The notes beneath the pieces are model-generated. The model had not been told where the DNA came from and ran no database searches. It was given only the letters and a program-made list of their open reading frames with translations. Both the position numbers and the translations under genes were made by a program. A stretch of 64,000 nucleotides of DNA, from contig NW_024400012.1 in NCBI RefSeq assembly GCF_905171765.1, positions 18,930-82,929 on the forward strand. The letters run 5' to 3'. How positions within the stretch are numbered: the first letter of the stretch is position 1; the number at the start of each line of letters is the position of its first letter. Below are positions 32,356 through 43,005 of this stretch, piece by piece. This stretch comes from Bufo bufo. Its lineage: Eukaryota > Chordata > Amphibia > Anura > Bufonidae.

Positions 32356-33851
32356 CAAAGCAACATTCCTATCTATACCATTATTATTATTATTATTTTA
32401 TTTTTTTTTCTTTTCCCCCCCACCAAAGGCCACGACTGTAGGCGCCACCCTGTAAGAGATGCGCCAGAGGCCTGGACATAATAGTCCACCATCCCCCGTC
32501 CCTCAAGCCTATGCAGGAGAAAAGAGGGGGTTGGCCCCCGCATGCACCACCCCTGACTCACCTGGCGGCCATGACAGCCACGAACCCCACAGTATTGTAA
32601 GTTAGCCCACCACCTGTGGACCTGAACAACCAAGAACAGACGTGTGAGTGAGCGCACGCCAGCTGGGCGACACTTCACTCATGCCACCGCTCCCTAGCTA
32701 ACCACCGGATTATTGTGACTGCGCCCGAACCAACCCCCTGACTGACCGTATGGGCTTACGGGCGGCCCGGCTGCGTGCGCAAAGTGACGTGGCCAGCCCC
32801 CCTCCTTGAAGCCCTCTTTATATTTGATCCTTGAACATATTCCAAATTTTATTTAAATATTTTTTTTTATTTTTTATACTCCTGCCTTAGTACCTAGCCA
32901 CTGTGCCTGAGCAGAGGAGCCCTGCACCTGGACTGCAGTACCAGTATGGGCCTGTAGGTGTCGACCATCCCCCGCCCTCTCTCAAGCCAGGACCTGCTGG
33001 AGCGCAGCAAGCCAGTGATTCCCTTCTAGGTTAGAATTAACCATTGAAATCCTAACTTGTTATACAGTGCACATGTCTGAGTATCTGCTTATCTTGTCTT
33101 GCCTGAGTTTGGCGCAGTAAAGAAGATGAGTTTATTCTGCAGCGGATTCCTAGACATGACTGAAAGTCACATAAGCATGTCCACCTTAACAGCCTCGCTA
33201 ATTGTAATTACCAGGAGAACGTGCATCAGGATCGGCTGTGAGGGATTTGCGCTCCGCCATGTGGAACATTGCATCCCGTGCCCACCGCTATCGACTATTT
33301 GTACAGGGAAAGCCGCGGCGTATTAATCGCCTATAGGTTTCGGCTTCCGTCCCCTGATCCTGCAGCTGGACCTCCGCTTACTGATTGCAGCTAATGAATA
33401 GATCCCTGTGTGAGCGGACGGCGTTTTCCTCTAAGGCGGAACGTTCTGATACGGGAGTGAGTGATATATAACGCTGCGTCGTGGAGCCGACGGCCGGCGT
33501 GACCGATGCTCAGGGTATGCGAGCGGACGTCGTGACCCGTCGCTGCTGAGCCACAGGTGAGGGGTGCCTGCCTGGGGGACGCTGCATGTGGGAGCGGGGG
33601 TGCTTAGCGCAGGGCCTGGAGCGGATCGGGGTGCCTGTCTCGGGGTGCCGGAAGCGATCGGGAGTGCGGGCAGTCTCCAGCGCAGCTGGGGACCGGCGGC
33701 ACGCTCGGCAGCCCCACATGTTATACATAGCGAGACGGGTGTGCAAGCCACCCTGCCTTCCTAATCACCGTAGCAACGAGCTCGACGCAGCCGATCCCCC
33801 GATCCTCCAGTGACGCATGCCCTTCTCTGGCACCAACCCACAAGCCGATTC
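32356..33851 (-). mobile_element. Ngaro-like 5' interior without recognisable gene
   Basis: Between the 53-bp array and A1 the DNA is GC-rich near 33400-33840 and AT-rich near 32840-32890. Frames up to about 106 codons exist but show no RT, RNase H or Gag motif that I recognise. This is where gag and RT would lie in a complete element. Confidence 0.5.
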
Positions 33852-33954
33852 GAAATCGTTCGAACCGACAAGTGGGGGGAGGAGGGCCAGGTTTAAATAG
33901 TGAACGCCCCGCCTCCCCTCACACAAATGCGGCACTCTTAATTGCCTACCACTT
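33852..33954 (-). repeat. Ngaro-like split repeat A1 (103 bp)
   Basis: Terminal copy of A2 (28609-28711) at the element's 5' end in its minus orientation. Confidence 0.88.
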
Positions 33955-34384
33955 ATTTTGAGAATGGCAAATTTGGGAATAGTTTTTCAACCCAGAAAAA
34001 AAAGTGTGCTTTTACGGTCACTACAAATAACTTGACCAGCTAAAACAGTACAGATTTGGTTAAATAGAGATGTGAGGCCTGTTTTTTTTTTGCGCTGTGT
34101 GACAGGTATAGGTTTAATCACAGAATCAGATTTCTATCAGCACGCTAGCGTGTGTCTTAGGTTTTTCTGAATGACACTATCAGTACCTTCAATGTAAGAT
34201 ATTCTTTTTGGGATAGATTTCAAGTAGGCCTCAAATACCAGAAACTAGTTATTTTGAGAATGGCAAATTTGGGAATGGTTTTTCAACCCAGAAAAAAAAG
34301 TGTGCTTTTACGGTCACTACAAATAACTTGACCAGCTAAAACAGTACAGATTTGGTTGAATAGAAATGTCAGGTCTATTTTTTA
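33955..34384. repeat. 296-bp tandem repeat of hAT-2, right part
   Basis: Copies start at 33960 and 34256 (296-bp spacing); the last is partial. Same unit as 27859-28443. Confidence 0.85.
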
Positions 34385-34705
34385 GGCGCTGGGTGACAGG
34401 CTCAACTTGCCCCTGATGTAATATATGGCCAAAAAATAACCACACTGTTGATGGTTAAATGCACTTGGGTGACACAGGCTCAGCCTGCACCAGATGTAGT
34501 ATATGGCCAAAAAATAATCAGACTGTCGATGGTTAAATGCACTTCGGTGACACAGGCTCAGCCTGCAGCTGATGTAGTATATGGCCAAAAAATAACCAGA
34601 CTGTTGATGGTTAAATGCACTTCGGTGACACAGGCTCAGCCTGCAGCTGATGTAGGATATAGCACAAAATAACCACACTATCGATGGTTAAATACACTTG
34701 GTGAT
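34385..34705. repeat. 78-bp tandem repeat of hAT-2
   Basis: The landmark GATGTAGTATATGGCC recurs at 34415, 34493, 34571 and 34649, exactly 78 bases apart. It lies between the 296-bp array and the right end of hAT-2. Confidence 0.85.
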
Positions 34706-35224
34706 AGCTCGTGCTGGCGCACCACAAGTCACAAAATGGCCGCCGATCACCCCAGAAAAAAAGTGATCTAAAAACGCTCTGGGCAGCCTCAAAAAAGTGA
34801 GCAAGTCAATAATAGCACTTCAATGATCCACAGCTGCAGATCGATCACAGAATGAAGTCTTTTGGAGGAGTTAATCTGCCTAATCTCGCCCTAACGTCGC
34901 AGCTGCAACCTCTCCCTATACTGATCATAGCAGAGTGACGTGCGGCGCTACGTGACTCCAGCTTAAATAGAGGCTGGGTCACATGCTGCACTGGCCAATC
35001 ACAGCCATGCCAATAGTAGGCATGGCTGTGATGGCCTCTTGGGGCAAGTAGTATGACGCTTGTTGATTGGCTGCTTTGCAGCCTTTCAAAAAGCGCCAAG
35101 AAAGCGCCGAACACCGAACCCGAACCCGGACTTTTACGAAAATGTTCGGGTTCGGGTCCGTGTCACGGACACCCCAAAATTCGGTACGAACCCGAACTAT
35201 ACAGTTCGGGTTCGCTCATCCCTA
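34706..35224. mobile_element. hAT-2 right terminal region
   Basis: Non-coding; ends with repeated TTCGGGTTCGGG and CCGAACCCGAAC motifs and the terminal GTTCGCTCATCCCTA. The mirrored motifs at 21535-21690 form the other end. Confidence 0.7.
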
Positions 35225-36905
35225 CATATAACTGCACTGCTGACTGGCACATGTATTTTTATTTTGCCACTATTACACGACAAAAATGGCTTGATATCAT
35301 ATAATTACACCTGAACGGGAAATATTTTTTTCTTTTTCCACTTATACACACCACAAAAGACTTTAGAACATATACCTAAACCGCTGACCGGCAAATATAT
35401 TTTTATTTTGCCACTATGACACAATAAAAAGGGTTTTATATCAAATAACTGTACCGCTGAACGATAAATATATTTTACTTTTGCAATTAATACACGCCAC
35501 AAAAGGCTTTAGAACATATAACTGCACTGCTGAACTGCAAATATATTTTTATTTTGTAACTATTGCTCAACAAAAAGGGCTGTGGAACATATAACTGCAC
35601 TGCTGAACGGCAAATATATTTTACTTTTGCTAATAATACACACCACAAAAGGCTTTAGAACATATAACTGCACAGTGTCCCGGCAAATATGTTTTAATTT
35701 TGCTACTATTACACGACAAAAAGGGCTGTAGAACATATAACAGCACCACTGAACGGCTAATATATTTTTCTTTTGCAACTAAAACACGCCACAAAAGGCT
35801 TTAGAACATATAACTGCTCTGCTGAACGGCAAAAATATTTTTCTTTTTCCACTTATACATGCCACAAATGACTTTAGAACATATAACTGCACCGCTGAAC
35901 AGCAAATATATTTTTATTTTGCCACTATTACATGACAAAAATGGCTTTATATCATATAACTACACCTGAACGGCAAATATATTTTTCTTTTTTCACTTAT
36001 AATACCACAAAAGACTTTAGAACATATAACTGCACCGCTGAACAGCAAATATATTTTTATTTCATGACTATTGCACGACAAAAAGGGCTGTAGAACATAT
36101 AACTGCACTGCTGAACGGCAAATATATTTTAGTTTTGCCAATAATACACACTACAAAAGGCTTTAGAACATTTAACTGCACTGCTGAACGGCAAAAATAT
36201 TTTTCTTTTTCCACTTATACATGCCACAAAAGTCTTTAGAACATATAACTGCACTGCTGAACGGCAAATATATTTTTCTTTTGCCACTATTACACAACAA
36301 AAAGGGCTTTATATCATATAACTGCACCACTGAAAGGCAAATATATTTTACTTTTGCCACTAATACATGCCACAAAAGGCTTTAGAACATGTAACTACAC
36401 CGCTGAACAGCAAATATATTTTTATTTTGCGACTATTGCACAACAAAAAGGGCTGTAGAACATATAACTGCATCACTGACTGGCAAATATATTTTTATTT
36501 TGCCACTAATACCCTCCACAAAAGGCTTTAGAACATATAACTGCATCACTGACTGGCAAATATGTTTTTATTTTGCCATTATTACATGACAAAAAGGGCT
36601 GTAGAACATATAACTGCACCACTGAACGGCAAATATATTTTTCTTTTGCACTGATACATGCCACAAAAGGCTTTAGAACATATAACTGCACCGCTGAATG
36701 GCAAATATATTTTACTTTTCCATTAATACATGCCACAAAAGGCTTTAGAACATTTAACTCCACCGCTGAAAGGCAAATATATTTTTCTTTTGCCACTAAT
36801 ACACAACATAAAGTGCTGTATTTTGAGCACTTCACCACAAAACGGCTTATAAGCCATTTTTTTCTCAAGGCAAAAAATGCTTTAGAACGTATAACTGCAC
36901 CGCAC
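35225..36905. repeat. About 74-bp minisatellite of hAT-1, right part
   Basis: Continuation of the 20690-21534 array after the hAT-2 insertion, about 22 copies. The 25-codon period yields repetitive minus-strand frames that are not genes. Confidence 0.88.
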
Positions 36906-37535
36906 TAGTGCAAATAAAACGTAGAAATATTTCATTGTCATAAAGCCTGTTAGTGGCTGAATCAAACAATACTTGCACCCCAATAACAAAAAATGTTTGC
37001 TGGAATTACAGAGCTGTATAATGGCAATTTGGATCCCCAGTCAGTGCAGCAAGGTGCAATAGAATTGTTCCTATTACCCAGGCTGTAACCTCCCTTACTA
37101 AACCCTGTTCAACATAAATGCTGTGTAATGATTCCTCCCTATCCTTTCCCTACACCTTGAATAATCTTTCCCTGCACTTGTAAATAGTTTTTTTAGCACA
37201 TTGAAGTTTTTTTCTAGCACTGTCCCTAGCACCTGCTGATGTCTCTTCCTGCACTAAGTACACTGGAATATGGCAGAATCCAAGATGGCTGAGGCTATTT
37301 ATAGGGCTGTGACATCACAGGGCTGGATGCTGATTGGCTGCATGCGTAGGATTATGGGTGATCCCGCCTTCCCAGGGTTCCTTGATCCATGTCCTCACAC
37401 GTGCAGCAGCCATTTTAGGAAAAAAATGCGATTTGTTACCACAAAGTGTGAGGAAATTCGGATTCGGTGCAAATCAAATTTTTCCTGAAATTCGCATCGA
37501 ATTCCACTTCATCCATTTCGATTCGCTCATCTCTA
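36906..37535. mobile_element. hAT-1 right terminal region
   Basis: Non-coding end of hAT-1, with ATTCGCTCATCTCTA at the boundary. No reading frame of note. Confidence 0.6.
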
Positions 37536-37543
37536 ACTGGTAT
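37536..37543. repeat. hAT-1 right target-site duplication
   Basis: ACTGGTAT, directly after the inverted end CTCATCTCTA. Confidence 0.8.
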
Positions 37544-39735
37544 CTTGCAAGAGAAATCTACAATTCAGTACTAAAGGTCTTAGTGAAAGGACTGGATCTG
37601 GTGGTGCCTTTTTGGGGAATTTGAAGAAACCCTTATAAGTAACTAATTTCATCAGAAAAAGCATTTTTTCCTTTAACAAGTGTCTTAACAATCTGTCTTG
37701 AATCTTGACATTTCCCTTGAAAAATATCTGCTAAACAGTAGATTGGACCAAAGTCCTACCTTCAGCAGCTGTCACATGCCGGGTCTTTCAGTGCTTGTAC
37801 AATTATAGAAAAAAAAAATCAAATAAATTTCTCCCAAGTCAAATCTACATCAAACGTCTAAAAACCGAAAATACATTCCTTGAAGTGTATTATAGCTCCC
37901 ATTGCCATTAGCAGAGCTCTGTGCTACATACTGGTTCTTTCAGTTTTACATTTTATATAATTGCTTGTTTGATCCTTCATGGGTCATTAAGGTGTCACAA
38001 AACCACATAAGAAAAGAACAATTTAAAAGTGAAAGTACTGAATGGTGGTATTATTGCAACCTACACAAAGCAGGATATATTTAAGTTGCACAAATACATT
38101 TTTCCGATTTTCACTAAGTACCGTAGATACAGTATGGAGCTGTCCTTCAAATTCTTGCTTGCCTGGCTAATCTACAGGGACATCATTGAGCAGAACAAAA
38201 TCTCTGCACCATCAATGCATACTATTTAATTACTTTGCCTGGACTTAACTGAAAGGGGATGGCTGAGACAAATGAGGTGAAGAAAGTGAGATCAGCAACA
38301 TGCATACTTGCTCCAAATTTTGCCAAAAGCTGTGAGATGCTATGGCTACCCAAACATTTACCTGTGGTTATGCGTGTCATTCAAGTGAGTGGTTAACCAT
38401 GCCATTAATGGACAGACAGGATCTGATGGATACTGGCTCTCTCCTATAACAAGCAGAGGGTATCCCAAGCAGGGGACCCCTCTCTGTATGTTCCAAGCAC
38501 TGCTGCTGCATCAGACAGCTGATCGAGAGAGATCCTGTGTCAGACACCCACCAATCAGATATTGATGATCTATCCTGTGGATAGGTGATTAATATTAGAT
38601 TTCAGAAAACCCCTTTAATACCTGATTTATTGACAACATCAGAAGTAAAGCTTTCTTCAGCCCATGCATGGTCAACATTTGATGCTATTTCGCATAACAA
38701 AGACTACTCAATACAGCAAAAAACTATGCCTTAAGTATATGCAAAACATAAAATATTTAGGAGGTGTATCGTATTTTTTTTAAAGGGGTAATGCCAAGTT
38801 TTGAAATTGACAGGGAATAACTAACTAGTAAGAGACTGATCGTTGGGATTCCTACCAATCACAAAAGCACAGCTTTCATTTCCTTAATTTTGCAGGCCGC
38901 TCTATTAGACTTGCCTATTTCTGATGGTCCCTCATAGAGAATGAATGGAGCGACAGGACACATGCTCGACCTGCCGCACCATCGGGGGAAGGGGACCACA
39001 GTTCTCTGGATGAGATGTGAATACTGTAAGCCACTGGCTCTGAATAGACTGGGGCATGGAGTCTAAGCAATCTCCATGTGCTTCACCTTTAACCCCTGAA
39101 AGGATTGTATTTTTCATGCCAGATTGTCAGGTTGTGGTCTCCAAACAGTCACATATTGTTGAGAGTAGCAGTGATGCAGACGGTATAGGCCTCTAGAAAT
39201 CTGGCACTATCCTAAAGAAGATGAACGGCCACAGGATCTTATAATCCTATAATGTTTAAACATCAAGAGGGTAATCCCAACAGGGTTACATCACCAACTA
39301 AAATAGAGTTTTTACCTAAAGAAGATCCAGGGACTAAACTACCCACAAGTTTAACCACAGAGACAAGCACAGACATTGGCAGAAGACAACAAAATCCCCT
39401 CATCTATAGAAGTAATTTGTGGACAAGAGGGAGTAAAAACAGTTTATTACAGTTCCAACCAGCCAACCACTGAGGAGTCTGATAATAGTAATAGAGCAGT
39501 CAAGATCAAAGTCATAGCACCACCACCACATAAAACGTAATATTGGGCTACAGGGATAGGTCAGTCATGAAAGGGACATTCACCCTATATACTTTCCTAT
39601 AAAGCCTTATCTAAATCCCATGTCAGGAACCTCTTAGATGGCCCTAACCAGGGATAGAAACCACCACCAAGTCAACATTAGTTGACCAAAAATGTTGTAG
39701 TGCCAAACGACACAAAAAAATAATATAGATGTATG
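37544..39735. other. Intergenic DNA with possible old dispersed repeats
   Basis: No gene recognised. Stretches near 38560-38635 and 38790-39110 look like dispersed, probably SINE- or MITE-like sequence, but I could not find their ends. Short frames here lack homology. Confidence 0.4.
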
Positions 39736-39739
39736 ATGG

Positions 39740-40753
39740 TATAAATCACATACTGTATGTGTATCGTCCCAATAGGCCACGCCTGGGGTATCCCTTGCCC
39801 CTTAGGAGGTTTCTACAAAATATGTCTCTCTTATAGATCAAGTAAACGCGATGCCAGCTGCGGTTAAGCAGCGGAAGCACAAGGCTCCCTTTTGTAGATG
39901 GTAATGTTGGTACCCAGGGTAGGATTGCCAGAGTGGTGCAGGGTGGCCTACAGTATCTGTAAATGTTATTTACACATGTCATGGTGTTCCTACCTGGATA
40001 TTTGTGGATCCCAGATGTGGTGTGGTTTGGAGCAGTGCAAAAAGGGGTAGGTGAACTTGGATGGTGTAGAACAAAGTTGAGTCCAGACTTGGTAAACAGT
40101 TGAACAGTTGCTTTACTTGGCATAAATGGTATTCCATACAGTTTCCAGACTTTATCTTGGTCATCAATAGGTTTCAGCAGGCAAATGGCAGGCAAATACT
40201 TCTCTCTGCAACAAACTCTCCTCTGCTGTATCCTCTCTGTAGCTCTTTCAGCTCAGCTATGTCAGTAGTCAGTTTCTTACTGTAGATAATCATATGAACT
40301 TCTTGTCCTGGCTTAGAGTACGTCAAGCTTGCTTTTGCTTGGTGTTGCACAACCTCCAGTGATAAGGCTGGCGTAGGACTAACAGAACCTGTCCAGCAGG
40401 GACCAGGTCTGCTGCCTTCCCCATGAGGGGGTACGTCTGGTCTCTCTCACACAACCTCTCCCCAGGAGGGGACAAGCTAGACTCACCCCTCACTAGCTAA
40501 CTCCTCCTCTCCTTCTTCTCCCTCTAGAGGGAGAGAGAGAATGGACTATCCAGTCCATTCCCTGGAACTAGCACTGCCAAATGTTGCTGCTACCTAGTGG
40601 GAAACCAGGCAATTACATGAACATAACTGTTTTACATGAATAAATTTGCACGATGAAGATGAATACACTACTGCATTAGATGACACTTTATATTAGCCTA
40701 TAGGAAGTGGTAGCAAGGTGCCAAGGAGTTGTAATGGCACTCCGGGACATTAC
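39740..40753 (-). other. Possible LTR or other unplaced repeat
   Basis: The minus strand begins TGTAATGTCCCGGAGTGCC at 40753, an LTR-like start, but no matching 5-bp target duplication was found at a left end near 39760. The region contains a CT-rich stretch and no coding sequence. LTR identity is a guess. Confidence 0.25.
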
Positions 40754-40789
40754 ATAAGTAGATGTTCAGGTATAAAAATGTAAACCATG

Positions 40790-41575
40790 GGGTACATTTA
40801 TGAAGAGTACTGTTGATCGCGAATATTCTAATCACAAATTTTTATCGCGAATATCGATACATCGAGAATTTGCAAAGATGTAGAATATAGTGCTATATAT
40901 TCGTAATCGCAAATATTCAAGATTTTTTTTTTATCAGTAACCTCCCTTCTTGCTTGTGGGCCAATGAGAAGGCTGCAATATCTTTGTCAGAGCTTAGCAA
41001 CATCCCTAGCAACCAATAGGAAAGTTTCCTACCAATTTACTATATAAGAAACTCCCCAGCAGCAATTTTTTGCTGTTTTTTGCAGTTCTGAGAGAGAGAG
41101 CAGTGACATTGCTGTGCTCTGTGCTTTCATCTGGATCCTATTCCTTATCCAATTAGATTAGATAGTTAGTTAGCTCATATATATAATACAGAGAGTTAGT
41201 GGGAGATAGTCAGTGTACTGTAGGTTATATCCTGATATAGTGTAGATGATAGGTTCCAGTGCAGGGTGTTAGGTAATGTGATAGGAATTACTGTTTCTCT
41301 GCTGACTATACAAACATGCTACAGACATAGTGCTGTGATGTCACAACAATACTTAGTGCACCAATTAGTAATATCTACTCAGACCTGATAAAATGTGAAG
41401 ATGCATGTATTGCGCAAAAAATATGCGCATCATTAGTGTTGATTTACGCAATCGTGAAAAAAATTACTGGAGATCATAAATTCTAGAATTCTAGAATTTA
41501 TTGCGAATATTATGCGAAAAATTCACAAAATATCACGAAAACGAATATTGCCTATGCCGCTCATCACTAATGAAT
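40790..41575. other. AT-rich repeat ending in GCTCATCACTAA
   Basis: Contains many ATCGCGAATATT-type motifs, a GA-rich patch and an end resembling hAT terminal repeats (TTAGTGATGAGCGG in reverse complement). The left end and target duplication were not found. No genes. Confidence 0.35.
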
Positions 41576-41742
41576 TGGTGCCGGCCTCCTCATATATTCA
41601 GCGTATCCACCGCCAATTCTAAATGTAATACAGCTTCCTTGCTGTCTTATATTCAGACCATTTTCTATGCCTAAACCAGGCATAGAAAATGATGAATGAG
41701 ATGGGCCTCTGGGCCTGTCTGCTTCCCCGCCTATGTCACGAC

Positions 41743-41907
41743 TAGAGTTGCTCGAATTTTTCAGAAAAATTAGTTTCAATCCGAATTTATTCGCGGCGAA
41801 TCGCGTAAAAATATGGCTATTTCCTGGCCTTTATAGTGGTGTAGAACACTGTGCCTTGCAGTAACACGCATTGGGTGTCTACTTTGGTAGTGAAATAATA
41901 CTGTGAG
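41743..41907. mobile_element. hAT-1-type left-end fragment
   Basis: Begins TAGAGTTGCTCGAATTTTTC and shares with 10246-10450 the block CCTTTATAGTGGTGTAGAAC, ACTGTGCCTTGCAGTAACA and GTAGTGAAA. It is cut off by the hAT-3 end at about 41908. Confidence 0.6.
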
Positions 41908-42239
41908 TAGTGATGGACGAACATCGGCAGAGACGGTTCACTAACGCGATTGAACTGCAAGTTCGCGGCGGGCCCCATTCACTTTAATGGCAGGTGAACC
42001 TGAAAAACCTTCAGCTCATATTTGTAGCCACCAAATACTTAGTAGAAGTGCACAAATAGTCCAACAACATGGACATTGACATACTAGAGGGGTATCAATG
42101 ACAAAAATTCCAACAAAAAATATATGTCCTAATCAGGGGACATTTTTATACGTCTTAATGGGAAATTTTCTTAAATGTGCCCTGTCGGAGCCTAGAAATT
42201 TTTTATTTTAGGCCACGGGAGTACGGGCCTTAAAAATTA

Positions 42240-42790
42240 GGCATTCACCTGACATAAAAGAAATTCTGATTATGTGGCTTGAGGTACATTATGCAGTCAT
42301 TGGATATCAATTTTCCAGCAGGCCAGTGGACTACAGGCCCCAAAAATTATGCATTCAGCGTACAGAAAAAAACAAATAAGTATGTCGCTGGAGGTAGATT
42401 ACACGGTCATTGGATATCAATTTTACAGAAGCCCAGTGAACTACAGGCCCCAAAAATTATGCATTCAGCATACAGAAAAGAACAAGTAAGTATTAGGCTG
42501 GAGGTAGATTACACGGTCATTGGATATCAATTTTACAGCAGGCCAGTGTACTGCAGGCTCCATAAATTATGCATTCAGCGTATAGAAAAGAACAAGTAAG
42601 TATGTGGCTGGAGGTAGATTACACGGTCATTGGATATCAATTTAACTGCAGACCAGTGTATTACAGGCCCCAAAAATTATGCATTCACCGTACAGAAAAG
42701 ATCAAGTGATTATGTGGCTGAAGGTCTATTAGACGGTCAATGGATATCAATTTTACTGAAGGCCAGTACAAATACAGGTCAAATACATAT
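42240..42790. repeat. 110-bp minisatellite of hAT-3
   Basis: TGGATATCAATTTT recurs at 42301, 42411, 42521, 42631 and 42741, exactly 110 bases apart. Five copies, diverging at the edges. Confidence 0.9.
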
Positions 42791-43005
42791 GTTTAAAAGA
42801 ACTCTTGAAATCCCCCCTCTTGAAAAAAGCCCTAATGATAATAGTTGAAACACATGGTCGTCCCAGGTGTTGAATTCCTCCGAGGCCCAAAACATTAGGC
42901 ATTCAACGGACAGAAAAGGCCTTTTATGCAGCTTTATTTACCTAAGACAGAGACCATTATTTGTTCTAGGTGGTGGCGGATATTTGTGGGCTGTCATGAG
43001 GAAAT

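Larger units (their letters stand above)
28444..33954 (-). mobile_element. Ngaro-like tyrosine-recombinase retroelement with split direct repeats
   Basis: Read on the minus strand the order is A1 (33954-33852), interior, B1 (28827-28712), A2 (28711-28609), a 49-bp gap, B2 (28559-28444). The A copies are both 103 bp and the B copies both 116 bp; A2 joins B1 directly. This split direct repeat layout is the hallmark of Ngaro/PAT-type elements of the DIRS order, which replicate through a circle. A decayed tyrosine recombinase lies next to B1, where Ngaro elements encode it. There is no target duplication: the flanks rejoin as CTAGTT|ATTTTGAG, the unit junction of the 296-bp array. No RT or Gag is visible; minisatellites fill the interior, so this copy is non-autonomous. 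Confidence 0.82.
21535..35224 (-). mobile_element. hAT-2: second hAT transposon (13.7 kb with nested insertions)
   Basis: The 8-mer CATATAAC lies at 21527-21534 and 35225-35232, directly outside inverted ends TAGAGTTGAGCGAAC and, in reverse complement, TAGGGATGAGCGAAC. The transposase gene (27836 down to 23319) is on the minus strand. Subterminal regions are packed with inverted TTCGGGTTCG/CGAACCCGAA motifs. A solo LTR (26670-27778) and the Ngaro-like element (28444-33954) are nested inside, leaving about 7.1 kb of hAT-2. Minisatellites of 141, 296 and 78 bp flank the gene. Because the target lies in a tandem repeat, the duplication alone is weaker evidence, but the inverted ends support it. 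Confidence 0.82.
10246..37535 (-). mobile_element. hAT-1: hAT transposon enlarged to 27.3 kb by nested insertions
   Basis: An exact 8-bp duplication, ACTGGTAT, lies at 10238-10245 and 37536-37543, the length typical of hAT insertion. The ends are inverted: TAGAGATGACGAGCGAA on the left and, in reverse complement, TAGAGATGAGCGAA on the right. The element's own transposase remnants (hATC, central part, BED finger) lie on the minus strand at 16930-18110. Removing PLE-3, Gypsy-1, PLE-2 and hAT-2 with their target duplications leaves about 6.4 kb. The element also carries minisatellites of about 51, 38 and 74 bp. Confidence 0.8.

Noticed and set aside
33431..33751. 106-codon minus-strand frame as Gag of the Ngaro-like element
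   Set aside because: Pro/Ala/Arg-rich composition follows local GC content; no zinc knuckle or conserved block.
39740..40753. Complete solo LTR
   Set aside because: The right end looks LTR-like but no 5-bp duplication or clear left end could be found, so it is listed only as an uncertain repeat.
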